A stretch of 64,000 nt of DNA from a virus. Where the stretch lies: positions 1-64,000 of the IMG/VR virus record IMGVR_UViG_3300027704_000009. One strand, written 5' to 3'. Within the stretch, counting starts at the first letter, position 1. The number at the start of each line of letters is the position of its first letter. This document shows positions 17,160-24,742 of the stretch, in pieces. A program made the translations under genes and the position numbers. The notes under the pieces were generated by a model. It did not search any database and had not been told where the DNA came from. It worked only from the letters and a program-made list of their open reading frames with translations.

Positions 17160-18258
17160 TTTAAAAACAAGTGAATATGACTTTAGTGCTATACCCTTTG
17201 ACGATTTAGTTAGTGTTGGGCAACGTACTTTACTTCATAGAGATATTTTTACAGTTAGTTGGCTACTAGGAAGATTTTGTAACTACAAATGTTCTTATTG
17301 TTGGCCCTATGCTCGTAGTGATAGAAAAGACCATAGACCTACGGAACTATGTCTATCAACTATTGACGAAATTAAGAGACAGGCAAGAGACAATGGCTTT
17401 AATAGTTTTCATTTTAGTTTAAGTGGAGGCGAGCCAACTTTTCATCCTGGTTACTTAGATATTTTAAAACATTTAAGTGACGATGCTCACAATACAAACT
17501 ACACAAGTGTACACATGACTAGTAATTGTAGTCGTAACATGAAGTGGTTTGAAACGTATGTCGATTACGCAAGTAAGTTTCACCGTGCTAGTATTACTTG
17601 TAGTCTACACGTTGAACACGTCGACACACCTGAGAAAATGCAGGACCTTGCAAACAAACTTATACTATGTCAAGAACATGATGTACAAGTAACTATTAAT
17701 ATGGTTATGGTTCCAGAAGTATTTGACAAGTATTATGAGAATGCATTGTTCTTTCATAATCAGAACATTAACGTAACTTTAAAGCCTATGAGTGATCCAA
17801 CTGCAAGTAGAGTCGTTGATGGTTATACAGAGGAAATGAAGCAAAAACTGTATAATGATATGCCACAACGTGCATATACTGAGATTAAAAATAAATACGT
17901 TAGTAGACCAAAGCCCAATTGGAAGCCTTTACCAGAAATGAAATTGGACAATGGAACAGTACCTCAGCATTTTCAAGTAGAGTTTGAAGATAATAAAGGC
18001 AAGAAATGGTACATGGATCAAGCAGAACGCTTTAATGCGTTTAATTTTAATAAATTTACTGGTTGGCAATGCAATGCAGGGTTCCAAGGAATTATAATAA
18101 GAGAACCAGACGGCTCAATTAAGAGAAGTTATAGTTGCAGTGACAGTCCACTAGGAAATATCGAAACAGGGTTTAAGTTATTTAATAAACCGATGCCTTG
18201 TATTTCAAACTCGTGTGTATCTAGTGCAGACAGTAAGATTCCAAAAAGGAAAGAATGA
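17152..18258 (+). CDS. Radical SAM protein of a third type (368 aa)
   Basis: Radical SAM motif C43-C47-C50 (CNYKCSYC) followed by LSGGEPTFH. Sequence after the motif is unlike the twitch and SPASM groups of the operon. The C-terminus holds several Cys (GWQCNAGFQG, SYSCSDSP, PCISNSCVSS) that could bind an auxiliary cluster. The last radical SAM gene of the operon, it overlaps the split gene by 8 bases and the small ORF behind it by 4 (ATGA). Confidence 0.85.
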   Translation: MTDLKTSEYDFSAIPFDDLVSVGQRTLLHRDIFTVSWLLGRFCNYKCSYCWPYARSDRKDHRPTELCLSTIDEIKRQARDNGFNSFHFSLSGGEPTFHPGYLDILKHLSDDAHNTNYTSVHMTSNCSRNMKWFETYVDYASKFHRASITCSLHVEHVDTPEKMQDLANKLILCQEHDVQVTINMVMVPEVFDKYYENALFFHNQNINVTLKPMSDPTASRVVDGYTEEMKQKLYNDMPQRAYTEIKNKYVSRPKPNWKPLPEMKLDNGTVPQHFQVEFEDNKGKKWYMDQAERFNAFNFNKFTGWQCNAGFQGIIIREPDGSIKRSYSCSDSPLGNIETGFKLFNKPMPCISNSCVSSADSKIPKRKE

Positions 18259-18434
18259 GTAACAACGACGACAAACGAAAACAAAGAGATCCGAAAGGAA
18301 TATTCGCGGGAATGGACGACGAATCGTTTAGTAAGTTAACTAAAACTTACGGAACAAATCCATCAAGTAAACGCCCGATCAATCAACAGAGTAAAAAACA
18401 TGACAGACAAAACAAAAGAAGAAATAATAGTTGA
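18255..18434 (+). CDS. Small hydrophilic protein (59 aa)
   Basis: Starts MSNNDDKRKQRDPKGIFAGM, is Lys/Arg/Asn/Ser-rich, has no Cys, and ends RRNNS. The ATG overlaps the TGA of the radical SAM gene (ATGA), which argues for real translation; the frame runs 35 bases into the NfuA-like gene. No family was recognised. A peptide substrate for the operon is conceivable, but nothing in the sequence shows it. Confidence 0.5.
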   Translation: MSNNDDKRKQRDPKGIFAGMDDESFSKLTKTYGTNPSSKRPINQQSKKHDRQNKRRNNS

Positions 18435-18768
18435 GATTAAAAAAGTTGTAGAAGAATATGTACAACCTAATGTAGCACAACATGGTGGAACTGTTACACT
18501 CGAAGACTTTGATATGGAAACTGGACAAGCAACAATGCTAATGAGCGGAAGTTGTTCAGGCTGTGCAAGTAGTATGATGACACTTAAAATGGGTGTTGAG
18601 AATATGCTTAAACATTACATACAAGAAGTTAAAAGTGTAGTCGGTGTAGATGATCCCGCTTTCAATAATCCTTATTATACCAATGCAGAATTTTATGATG
18701 ATTGGCGTGAGGAAGACTTTTTCGAACAAGGTGAGACACAGGTGTTAAATGATCCAATCAAAAATTAA
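18400..18768 (+). CDS. NfuA/NifU C-terminal type Fe-S carrier
   Basis: The protein is almost only the NifU C-terminal domain: IKKVVEEYVQPNVAQHGG, then MSGSCSGCASS with the cluster-binding C52-x-x-C55, then LKMGVENMLK. Known members bind a [4Fe-4S] cluster between two subunits and hand it to client enzymes. A 40-residue acidic tail follows. Placed right behind eleven radical SAM cores, each of which needs at least one such cluster, it is probably their carrier. Confidence 0.9.
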   Translation: MTDKTKEEIIVEIKKVVEEYVQPNVAQHGGTVTLEDFDMETGQATMLMSGSCSGCASSMMTLKMGVENMLKHYIQEVKSVVGVDDPAFNNPYYTNAEFYDDWREEDFFEQGETQVLNDPIKN

Positions 18769-19150
18769 GACTTGGGCAGACGACTTATCCATGTTAGAAG
18801 GACACGAAAGATTATCTTATCTTGTTGACCTTGCTCGACGAGCAACAACCCTCCCTAGTGAATTGCGAACTGATGAAAGATTAGTCCCAGGATGTATTAG
18901 TAAGATCTGGGTCGAAGTAGGACTGAAAGAAGATGGTATAAACATTTATTACGACAGTGATGCTTTAATCCCTAAAGGAATAACAACAATAGTTTGTGAT
19001 ATCTTTACAGGTAGCAATAAAGAAGAAGCACTCAGTATGAAAATGGAAGACCTAGAACCTCTGGGCTTCACACAATTAGTTACACCACAGAGACGTAATG
19101 GTCTCTACAATCTAATCGGAGTAATACAAAGCAAGATAGAAAGACTATAA
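18749..19150 (+). CDS. sufE: SufE-like sulfur acceptor
   Basis: The motif LVPGCISKIW with C49 is the SufE active-site loop, and the HERLSYLVDLAR start and DIFTGSNKEE segment fit the family (133 aa, usual 130-145). SufE takes persulfide from the cysteine desulfurase SufS and passes it to the scaffold. No desulfurase was seen here, so the host enzyme is presumably used. It overlaps the NfuA-like gene by 20 bases. Confidence 0.9.
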   Translation: MIQSKIKTWADDLSMLEGHERLSYLVDLARRATTLPSELRTDERLVPGCISKIWVEVGLKEDGINIYYDSDALIPKGITTIVCDIFTGSNKEEALSMKMEDLEPLGFTQLVTPQRRNGLYNLIGVIQSKIERL

Positions 19151-19153
19151 CTT

Positions 19154-19249
19154 ATGATCACGCACTATAGTAGAGATGAAAATAGAGATAGTACCAAGAC
19201 AGAAACTTGCGACAATACGCTATTCAAAGCAACACCCAACACTCACTAA
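19154..19249 (+). CDS. Possible 31-aa leader peptide or small ORF
   Basis: A 31-codon frame starts four bases after the SufE stop and ends in TAATG with the start of the next gene. Its product is polar (begins MITHYSRDEN, ends KATPNTH). No clear SD. Support is only the tight end-to-start coupling, so it may be a translational leader or chance. Confidence 0.3.
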   Translation: MITHYSRDENRDSTKTETCDNTLFKATPNTH

Positions 19250-19803
19250 TGTTTCAAATTAAAGAATTAACACCAGAGATGGATTTAAGCCTAAGTAACT
19301 TCTGTAAGAAGTGTGAAGGACTTGGGTATATGAACAATACATTCTCAGCAATGAAATACGAATGGCTACGCCAACAAGGCGGTATATGGCATTGTGTTTC
19401 TCATGGTGGATTAGAAGCAGGGTATGGAGACATATTAAGTTTGGCAGGATGCCACCCATTGCCTGAAGTAAACGAAAACGCCTGGAGAGTTATGTTTAGA
19501 GGCGTACAGATTCCTGGTAACTATGGACTAGGGTTAAGCAAGTATCATATGAATGCTTTAACTTGGAGATACATATTACCTAAACAAATAGAATTTATAG
19601 GTGAAGACAAAGACATCTATATTACTACTAACATGAACAATGATGCTAGTGGGAAAATGAATAAGACACACAGATTGTTCCAACGTTTAAAAGTGTTGGG
19701 TATGGTAGAACATCATAATGATATGGAGTTATACTTTACAAGACAAAGTGTGTGGAAACTAAACAAAGAGAAGTACATGGAGGTACGAGCTAATGTGGTT
19801 TAA
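19249..19803 (+). CDS. Hypothetical protein, possibly acetyltransferase-like (184 aa)
   Basis: Start MFQIKELTPEMD chosen at the TAATG overlap. A longer TTG-started form is possible. The N-terminus has KKCEGLGYMNN, and a long segment reads GGIWHCVSHGG...LAGCHPLPE. The overall strand pattern vaguely resembles GNAT proteins, but no acetyl-CoA loop could be placed. Role unknown. Confidence 0.6.
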   Translation: MFQIKELTPEMDLSLSNFCKKCEGLGYMNNTFSAMKYEWLRQQGGIWHCVSHGGLEAGYGDILSLAGCHPLPEVNENAWRVMFRGVQIPGNYGLGLSKYHMNALTWRYILPKQIEFIGEDKDIYITTNMNNDASGKMNKTHRLFQRLKVLGMVEHHNDMELYFTRQSVWKLNKEKYMEVRANVV

Positions 19804-20095
19804 TTGGAATCATCTAAGAGAAGCAGAAAAACATGGTGGCAATAAAGGTACAAATGGGATAGTGTTATATTTTAAACACGCCAGAGTAAGTTTAATTGAA
19901 GCATGGAGTTTGTTTGTATTATGTATAGCAAGTATCCTACACGCAATCTGTCCACCCTTATTCGACTTTAAGTTATTAGAATTAAGATTAAAATATGACG
20001 AGAAGTTATACGACTTTGTCCCTACGCATAAAGCGTGGGATAGTTTAAGAACAAAGATCAACAAAGAAAACAACAAACAAAAAACAAAGGAATAA
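19793..20095 (+). CDS. DUF6356-like small membrane protein
   Basis: After a polar N-terminus comes LYFKHARVSLIEAWS, then a hydrophobic helix ending IASILHAICPPLF and a charged tail. The pattern of FxxHPxxVxESY...H, one membrane segment with HAxxP, and a short tail matches what I remember of DUF6356. The function of that family is not known. It lies between a hypothetical gene and the cold-shock gene, whose ATG follows its stop directly. Confidence 0.55.
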   Translation: MWFNWNHLREAEKHGGNKGTNGIVLYFKHARVSLIEAWSLFVLCIASILHAICPPLFDFKLLELRLKYDEKLYDFVPTHKAWDSLRTKINKENNKQKTKE

Positions 20096-20305
20096 ATGAC
20101 AACAATAACAGGAAAAGTAAAATGGTTCGATGGCGTTAAAGGCTACGGATTTATTGAAAGAGACGACAAAGAAAAGGATGTATTTGTACATTCTTCAGCA
20201 GTAAGAAGTTCAGGAATGGACGGACTAAATGAAGGCGATACATTATCGTTTGAGGTTGAAGAAGGTCAACGAGGATCATCGGCAGTAAACCTACAAAAAG
20301 CATAA
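20096..20305 (+). CDS. csp: Cold-shock domain protein
   Basis: A 69-residue single cold-shock domain: [16 protein letters not shown] (RNP1) and DVFVHSSAV (RNP2) are intact. Such proteins bind single-stranded RNA or DNA and melt secondary structure. In a phage it may support translation or replication. Confidence 0.95.
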   Translation: MTTITGKVKWFDGVKGYGFIERDDKEKDVFVHSSAVRSSGMDGLNEGDTLSFEVEEGQRGSSAVNLQKA

Positions 20306-20317
20306 AAAGAGTGACGA

Positions 20318-21028
20318 ATGGAAATCAACAAGTTACAAGATATTATCAACGAGGGTACGACTATATGTTCTAGCGGAACAACAGGCAAACCTAAACCTAT
20401 AGAACAAACAGTTGCTAAACTAAAAGCAGGTGACGAAGCCGCTATAGACAGTCAGCGACTTACAAGCAAGTCTAAAGTTTATACAGTGTGTAAGACTACA
20501 CACGCCGGCGGACTACTTGCACAAAGTTTACCAGCAATTCGTTTAGGAGCCGAAGTTGTATTTGATGACTTTAATCCATATCGTTGGGTTAAAGAAGTAC
20601 ACAAGTACACGCATACACACATCATACCTGCACATGGCGAAGCAATTATGAAAACAAAGGGCTTTAAGGACATGGACTTATCCAATGTTTGGATAACTTG
20701 TGGCAGTGACATTGTTCCATGGCATCTTATTAAGGCGTTTGTTAACAGAGGTGCAACGTTTATGTGTAACTGGGGAATGACAGAAGTAGGTCCTTGTGCA
20801 ATCAATACAGTATTTGGAAGTTTAGGCAAGATAGAAGAATATGAAAGCAAAGTGGATCTAAAGGGATCAATGCCTGTACTAGGTGATAGATTCTACTGTG
20901 ATTACCAAATAAGTGAATGGAACGAGTTATCTGTTAAAGGCAATATCTGTGTGTATGATGATTGGTTTAAAACAGGTGACTTAGTCGAACAACATAAGAA
21001 CGTATTATTTTATAATGGCAGAAAATAA
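20318..21028 (+). CDS. Miniature AMP-forming adenylation enzyme (ANL type)
   Basis: Three core motifs of acyl-CoA synthetase/NRPS adenylation domains are present in order: SSGTTGKPK (18-26, ATP phosphate loop), NWGMTEVGP (151-159) and KTGDLV (TGD at 219-221). At 236 aa it is under half the usual 500. It begins just before the phosphate loop and stops at FYNGRK, the hinge, so both the N-terminal extension and the mobile C-terminal subdomain with its catalytic Lys are missing. It may activate a carboxylic acid as an adenylate for the operon, if the core alone works. It overlaps the next gene by 14 bases. Confidence 0.75.
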   Translation: MEINKLQDIINEGTTICSSGTTGKPKPIEQTVAKLKAGDEAAIDSQRLTSKSKVYTVCKTTHAGGLLAQSLPAIRLGAEVVFDDFNPYRWVKEVHKYTHTHIIPAHGEAIMKTKGFKDMDLSNVWITCGSDIVPWHLIKAFVNRGATFMCNWGMTEVGPCAINTVFGSLGKIEEYESKVDLKGSMPVLGDRFYCDYQISEWNELSVKGNICVYDDWFKTGDLVEQHKNVLFYNGRK

Positions 21029-21734
21029 CCTAATTGTAATAAGTGCTCCAATGGGAGCAAAAGGACATCAAATTGGCAGACTATTGGCTAGTTGCGATAA
21101 TGTTGAATGGTATAATCATAGTGCTAATGGCACAGAACCATGGAAGCCTTATAGGGAAAATCATCTCCATGGTACTGATAACAATTTTACTATATATCAT
21201 TGGAATAGACGCTTTAATGGCTCTAAAGGACATGGTTTAGACGAATATACTGTTCCCCCTGTACTTGATATGGCGAACAGACAAACACAGCGTACGGGCA
21301 AATATGAGCCCATAAACGACTGGAAACAACGTGTGTCTCCCTCTAATTTAATGTATGCATTACATGGACCTTTGGATAAAACTAAAGAGTTTTTTGGTCC
21401 TGCTAAACACATTGTAGTTATACCTAAAGATATGTCTAGACTACTTGCAAGGTTCTGTCAAACAAGTGCCAAGTATTATGTTGATCCAGAGAATCCAGAT
21501 AAAACATTCTTTGATTTATATGAGGGAAATTATATGAATATGCTTGAACATTTAGAACGTGTAGTAGACAACTACAGTCGTAATGTTACAGAAGAGGATG
21601 TCATAATAACAGACCCGGATAAGTTTTTTGTTGAAGAAAACTTCCAAAAGGTCTGTGATAAGTTTAATTTAACTTTTAATGATGATAACTTTGATAAAGT
21701 TATTAAGTTTATTCGAAACCCATGGTTGCTATAA
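21015..21734 (+). CDS. P-loop protein, distant sulfotransferase-like
   Basis: The N-terminal strand-loop VISAPMGAKGHQIGRLL (loop about 11-17) has the place and shape of a PAPS- or nucleotide-binding loop. The rest resembles the proteins at 21709 and 23364 only loosely: there is an IVVIPKD strand followed by an RF-rich helix. Function unverified. Its last 26 bases overlap the convergent gene. Confidence 0.4.
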   Translation: MAENNLIVISAPMGAKGHQIGRLLASCDNVEWYNHSANGTEPWKPYRENHLHGTDNNFTIYHWNRRFNGSKGHGLDEYTVPPVLDMANRQTQRTGKYEPINDWKQRVSPSNLMYALHGPLDKTKEFFGPAKHIVVIPKDMSRLLARFCQTSAKYYVDPENPDKTFFDLYEGNYMNMLEHLERVVDNYSRNVTEEDVIITDPDKFFVEENFQKVCDKFNLTFNDDNFDKVIKFIRNPWLL

Positions 21735-22446
21735 ACGTATCTAGTTTCTGATTACTAACCATCATAGAATAACCATCTTCGTTTTTAAGTTCTAACTTTT
21801 TAGAATCCAATGTTAACGGAACACCTTCGACCATTCTAATATACTTTTTAATTATACTATCGTCTGTGTCGACATTAAAGACATTCTTCCAATAGCCTTC
21901 ATTACATACATTCATAGTTAATTTGTTTTCATGAATAAACATTAGATTGTGTCTATTCTCATGGGCCATTGCTTTAATCATTGTTTCTTTGTTAGTGTAT
22001 CCTTCTTTGTATCTAGGATACGGAATATCAAACCCACCTGCCCCAAACCAACCTTCCTCGCACTTTTCATCTGATCTATAAACAATAACAAACTTACTGT
22101 TTGGGAACATCTTATAGATTTTAGGTAAGTCGATACTAAATTGATGACACTTGATAATTTTGTATCCGTCGTTGGTAGTGATCCATGCTCTTTCAATCTC
22201 TTCGAATATCTCTTTCTTAGATAAGCGATCCAATGCATCGAAACTATCACCGAATGGAAAACCTGGACCAAAATAACTACCACGATGTGGGATAATATCG
22301 GGATCGTTGTAGTGTGCGTACTGTCTATCTTCAGCATAGTCTCCGGTATCGAATAGATACTTTTTACTTTGTGCCATTATGTGTGCAACTGCACTCCATT
22401 TACTACCAGGTGCACCTGTAAAAAATACTAGTTTACTTTCGTCCAT
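21709..22446 (-). CDS. Sulfotransferase-like P-loop protein (paralogue A)
   Basis: Starts with a strand and the loop GAPGSKWS (11-18). A HRGSYFGPG segment, a KIIKCHQFS strand and KFVIVYRSDE follow, which in sulfotransferases would carry the PAPS 3'-phosphate contacts (Arg and Ser). The same blocks in the same order occur in the gene at 23364. A donor other than PAPS cannot be excluded. Convergent with the plus-strand operon. Confidence 0.5.
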   Translation of the reverse strand: MDESKLVFFTGAPGSKWSAVAHIMAQSKKYLFDTGDYAEDRQYAHYNDPDIIPHRGSYFGPGFPFGDSFDALDRLSKKEIFEEIERAWITTNDGYKIIKCHQFSIDLPKIYKMFPNSKFVIVYRSDEKCEEGWFGAGGFDIPYPRYKEGYTNKETMIKAMAHENRHNLMFIHENKLTMNVCNEGYWKNVFNVDTDDSIIKKYIRMVEGVPLTLDSKKLELKNEDGYSMMVSNQKLDTFIATMGFE

Positions 22447-22862
22447 TATAAGTCCTCTAAATCTTGTAAGTGTGTATCTAATGCTTTAGTGGCGAATTGC
22501 AATTCAACTGCATATAATAATATTGCTAATCCAAATATAACTAAACTACTTGTAAACAATAAACTGAATATAGAAAATGACTTAATAAAAGCAAAGTACA
22601 TAGCAAATAAGTTGCATATAAATGCAAATGCCGCCAATGTTGATGTTGCCCTATTAAGTCCTAAACGTTTTCGTAGTACAGTTATTTGTTTTAAGTATCT
22701 ATTTGTTGCTTTATCCTTTTTACTTAACTTCTTAGACATTAGTTCGTCGTGTATCTTACGAATTAATGTAGCCAAAGATGTATAACGGTTACCAAAAGAT
22801 ATCATCATTAAGGGTATTGCCGGAAATAAAGCGGCAGGTAATAGTAGTACTGAGTCCATCAT
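22446..22862 (-). CDS. DUF2721-like membrane protein
   Basis: Chosen start MMDSVLLLPAALFPAIP is preceded by AAGGA. A hydrophobic N-terminus is followed by NRYTSLATLIRKIHDEL, a charged helix with LRKRLGLNRAT, and two membrane helices near the end (ALLYAVELQ-type tail). This pattern fits DUF2721, a bacterial family of unknown role. Its start lies within the 3' end region of the small peptide gene upstream. Confidence 0.5.
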   Translation of the reverse strand: MMDSVLLLPAALFPAIPLMMISFGNRYTSLATLIRKIHDELMSKKLSKKDKATNRYLKQITVLRKRLGLNRATSTLAAFAFICNLFAMYFAFIKSFSIFSLLFTSSLVIFGLAILLYAVELQFATKALDTHLQDLEDL

Positions 22863-22867
22863 GTTCC

Positions 22868-22945
22868 TTATAATATTTGTGTTACGACAAGAACTATGAT
22901 AACAGAAAAAATAAACAACCAACCCTTTTCAGGTAGTTCTTTCAT
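22868..22945 (-). CDS. Possible 25-aa single-span membrane peptide
   Basis: The ATG follows the IscU stop directly (TAAATG). The product, MKELPEKGW then a hydrophobic stretch ending VVTQIL, is one membrane span with a charged N-terminus. It is short and unproven, but the coupling and the clear membrane pattern support it. Confidence 0.4.
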   Translation of the reverse strand: MKELPEKGWLFIFSVIIVLVVTQIL

Positions 22946-23362
22946 TTACTTGATCTCATAATAATTGCCTGTTTTTTCTTGCTCAGGATTCTTTCCTTGA
23001 TAATCCAACACTGCGGCTTTGATGGCATCTTCTGCCAACACACTACAGTGAATCTTTACTGGAGGCAATGCAAGTTCGGTAGCAAGTTCAGTATTTGTAA
23101 TCTTACCTGCTTGTCCTAACGACATTCCTTTTACCATTGTAGTTAATAAACTACTGCTGGCAATAGCACTACCGCATCCATATGTTTTAAATTTAGCATC
23201 TTCTATGATGCCATTCTTATCAACTTTAATTTGCAAACGCATTACATCACCACAAGCAGGTGCTCCCACCATTCCTGTTCCAATGCTTCCGTCTGTGTCA
23301 TCGAACCTACCTACATTACGAGGGTTTTCGTAATGGTCCATCACCTTATCTGAATATGCCAT
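22946..23362 (-). CDS. iscU: IscU-type Fe-S cluster scaffold
   Basis: Full-length (138 aa) with all active residues: C37 and D39 in APACGDV, C63 in YGCGSA, the chaperone-recognition loop LPPVK (99-103) and C106. IscU builds [2Fe-2S] clusters from iron and sulfur delivered by a cysteine desulfurase. No IscS, HscA or HscB was seen, so it would plug into the host Isc machinery, in parallel with SufE and the NfuA-like carrier. Confidence 0.95.
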   Translation of the reverse strand: MAYSDKVMDHYENPRNVGRFDDTDGSIGTGMVGAPACGDVMRLQIKVDKNGIIEDAKFKTYGCGSAIASSSLLTTMVKGMSLGQAGKITNTELATELALPPVKIHCSVLAEDAIKAAVLDYQGKNPEQEKTGNYYEIK

Positions 23363-23363
23363 G

Positions 23364-24233
23364 TTATTTTCGTCCGTATTTGTTAATTACTTTTACGGTA
23401 GAATCTATTAAGTTTTGATTAATAATATGATCGGTATACTCTACATCTGGATTGTATACCATTGTCATGGTTGCTTTAGTACGATCGTCTAACATATGTT
23501 TCGTATAAGCATCTCTACCTTCTGAAGTATCCAAATCCCAATCACCATCACCTAATTGCTCTGCTAGTGTTTGAATCTTTGGATCTCTATCCCATACATC
23601 TGTGTAACTTACCTGGCCAGGGTCTAAACCTAAGTCAGTATGCAAGTCAGCGAGTGACTTGTATCGTTTAAATTTTGCTCCGGTCTCTGCCGCAAACTTT
23701 ATTGAACACGCATTTTCTATTTTGATTTGTTGTAACATACGTTCATTTGTTTCATACCAATCGTAGTGCGGGTATTCAATGTCAAACCCTCCTACAACTT
23801 GCCACCATCTTAAACATAGTTCGTCAGGTAGATAGTATGCAATAATCTTTGCCTTAGGAAAGCATTTCTTTAAATGGTCAAGTCCGTATGCAAACCAATG
23901 ACTTTTTACAATCTTGATTCCGGTTTCCCAATCACTAAATGCTTTCTTAAATTCTAATAATAATTCTTCTTTTGTCCATGCTTCTAAATTGTCAAACGTT
24001 TTACCAAACTCATGACACGGGCCAAAGTATACACCACGATGCCAACCAATGCCTGCTTTCTTACCATCTTCATATGATGCAGTACGTTCGTATGTACGGT
24101 CATCTGTTTGGTCTGAAAGGTTAATGTCTGGATGACTTGTAATCGATTGGATACTTGCACTCCATCTTGTACCAGGAGCACCTGTAATGATTATAAGGTC
24201 TTCACCTTGGTAATTATCTATTCCATTCTGCAT
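23364..24233 (-). CDS. Sulfotransferase-like P-loop protein (paralogue B)
   Basis: Loop GAPGTRWS (18-25) after a short N-terminal extension, then HRGVYFGPC, IKIVKSHWF and AKIIAYYLPDE. All these blocks align in order with the gene at 21709. It is 45 residues longer, with an acidic, Asp-rich C-terminal part. It lies between iscU and a methyltransferase gene and overlaps the latter by 20 bases. Confidence 0.5.
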   Translation of the reverse strand: MQNGIDNYQGEDLIIITGAPGTRWSASIQSITSHPDINLSDQTDDRTYERTASYEDGKKAGIGWHRGVYFGPCHEFGKTFDNLEAWTKEELLLEFKKAFSDWETGIKIVKSHWFAYGLDHLKKCFPKAKIIAYYLPDELCLRWWQVVGGFDIEYPHYDWYETNERMLQQIKIENACSIKFAAETGAKFKRYKSLADLHTDLGLDPGQVSYTDVWDRDPKIQTLAEQLGDGDWDLDTSEGRDAYTKHMLDDRTKATMTMVYNPDVEYTDHIINQNLIDSTVKVINKYGRK

Positions 24234-24741
24234 AAATTCTTCTCTTATTCGGTTCTGGTATCTCTGTACCTAGTTCAACTAATTCAAAACCGTAGTCTCT
24301 ACAAAACGTTTCATGCCATTGTTCGCTCCAATGAAAGAACGGTACTTTATGTGTATTTGGCTTGCCATGGTCACTTCGACCAGGATTGCAACGCCAAAAA
24401 ATCTTACAACTTGGTTTCATGTGGGTAAGAAGTTTTTCAATTTGATTACGAATCTTTTTGTCGTCTCCAAAGTTAATACTTCCTAAACAAAATGCTACAT
24501 CGAATAACTTATCCGATTCAAACTCTTCTAAAGTTACAACTTGATCTGCTTTTGTATTAGCAGGGTCAATGGCTACTAAATTTTTAATGGAACCTTTAAA
24601 CGGATTGAATCCACAGCCTACGTCTAATACCCAATCTCTTTTACGACATTTGTGTACTAAATCATATCCCGACAATGCATACTTATCAAATTCTTCTGTC
24701 CATTCTGTAGAGAAATATTTGTTGAGTTCTTCCTGGTTCAT
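24214..24741 (-). CDS. Class I SAM-dependent methyltransferase
   Basis: WVLDVGCGFNP (37-47) is motif I of the Rossmann methyltransferase fold. An acidic end of strand 2 (VAIDPANT) and a FDVAFCLGSINF strand 4 follow, all in family order. Length 175 aa is short, with little room for a substrate domain. The target (small molecule, protein or nucleic acid) is not shown. It starts one base after the ThyX stop region. Confidence 0.75.
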   Translation of the reverse strand: MNQEELNKYFSTEWTEEFDKYALSGYDLVHKCRKRDWVLDVGCGFNPFKGSIKNLVAIDPANTKADQVVTLEEFESDKLFDVAFCLGSINFGDDKKIRNQIEKLLTHMKPSCKIFWRCNPGRSDHGKPNTHKVPFFHWSEQWHETFCRDYGFELVELGTEIPEPNKRRIYAEWNR

Positions 24742-24742
24742 C

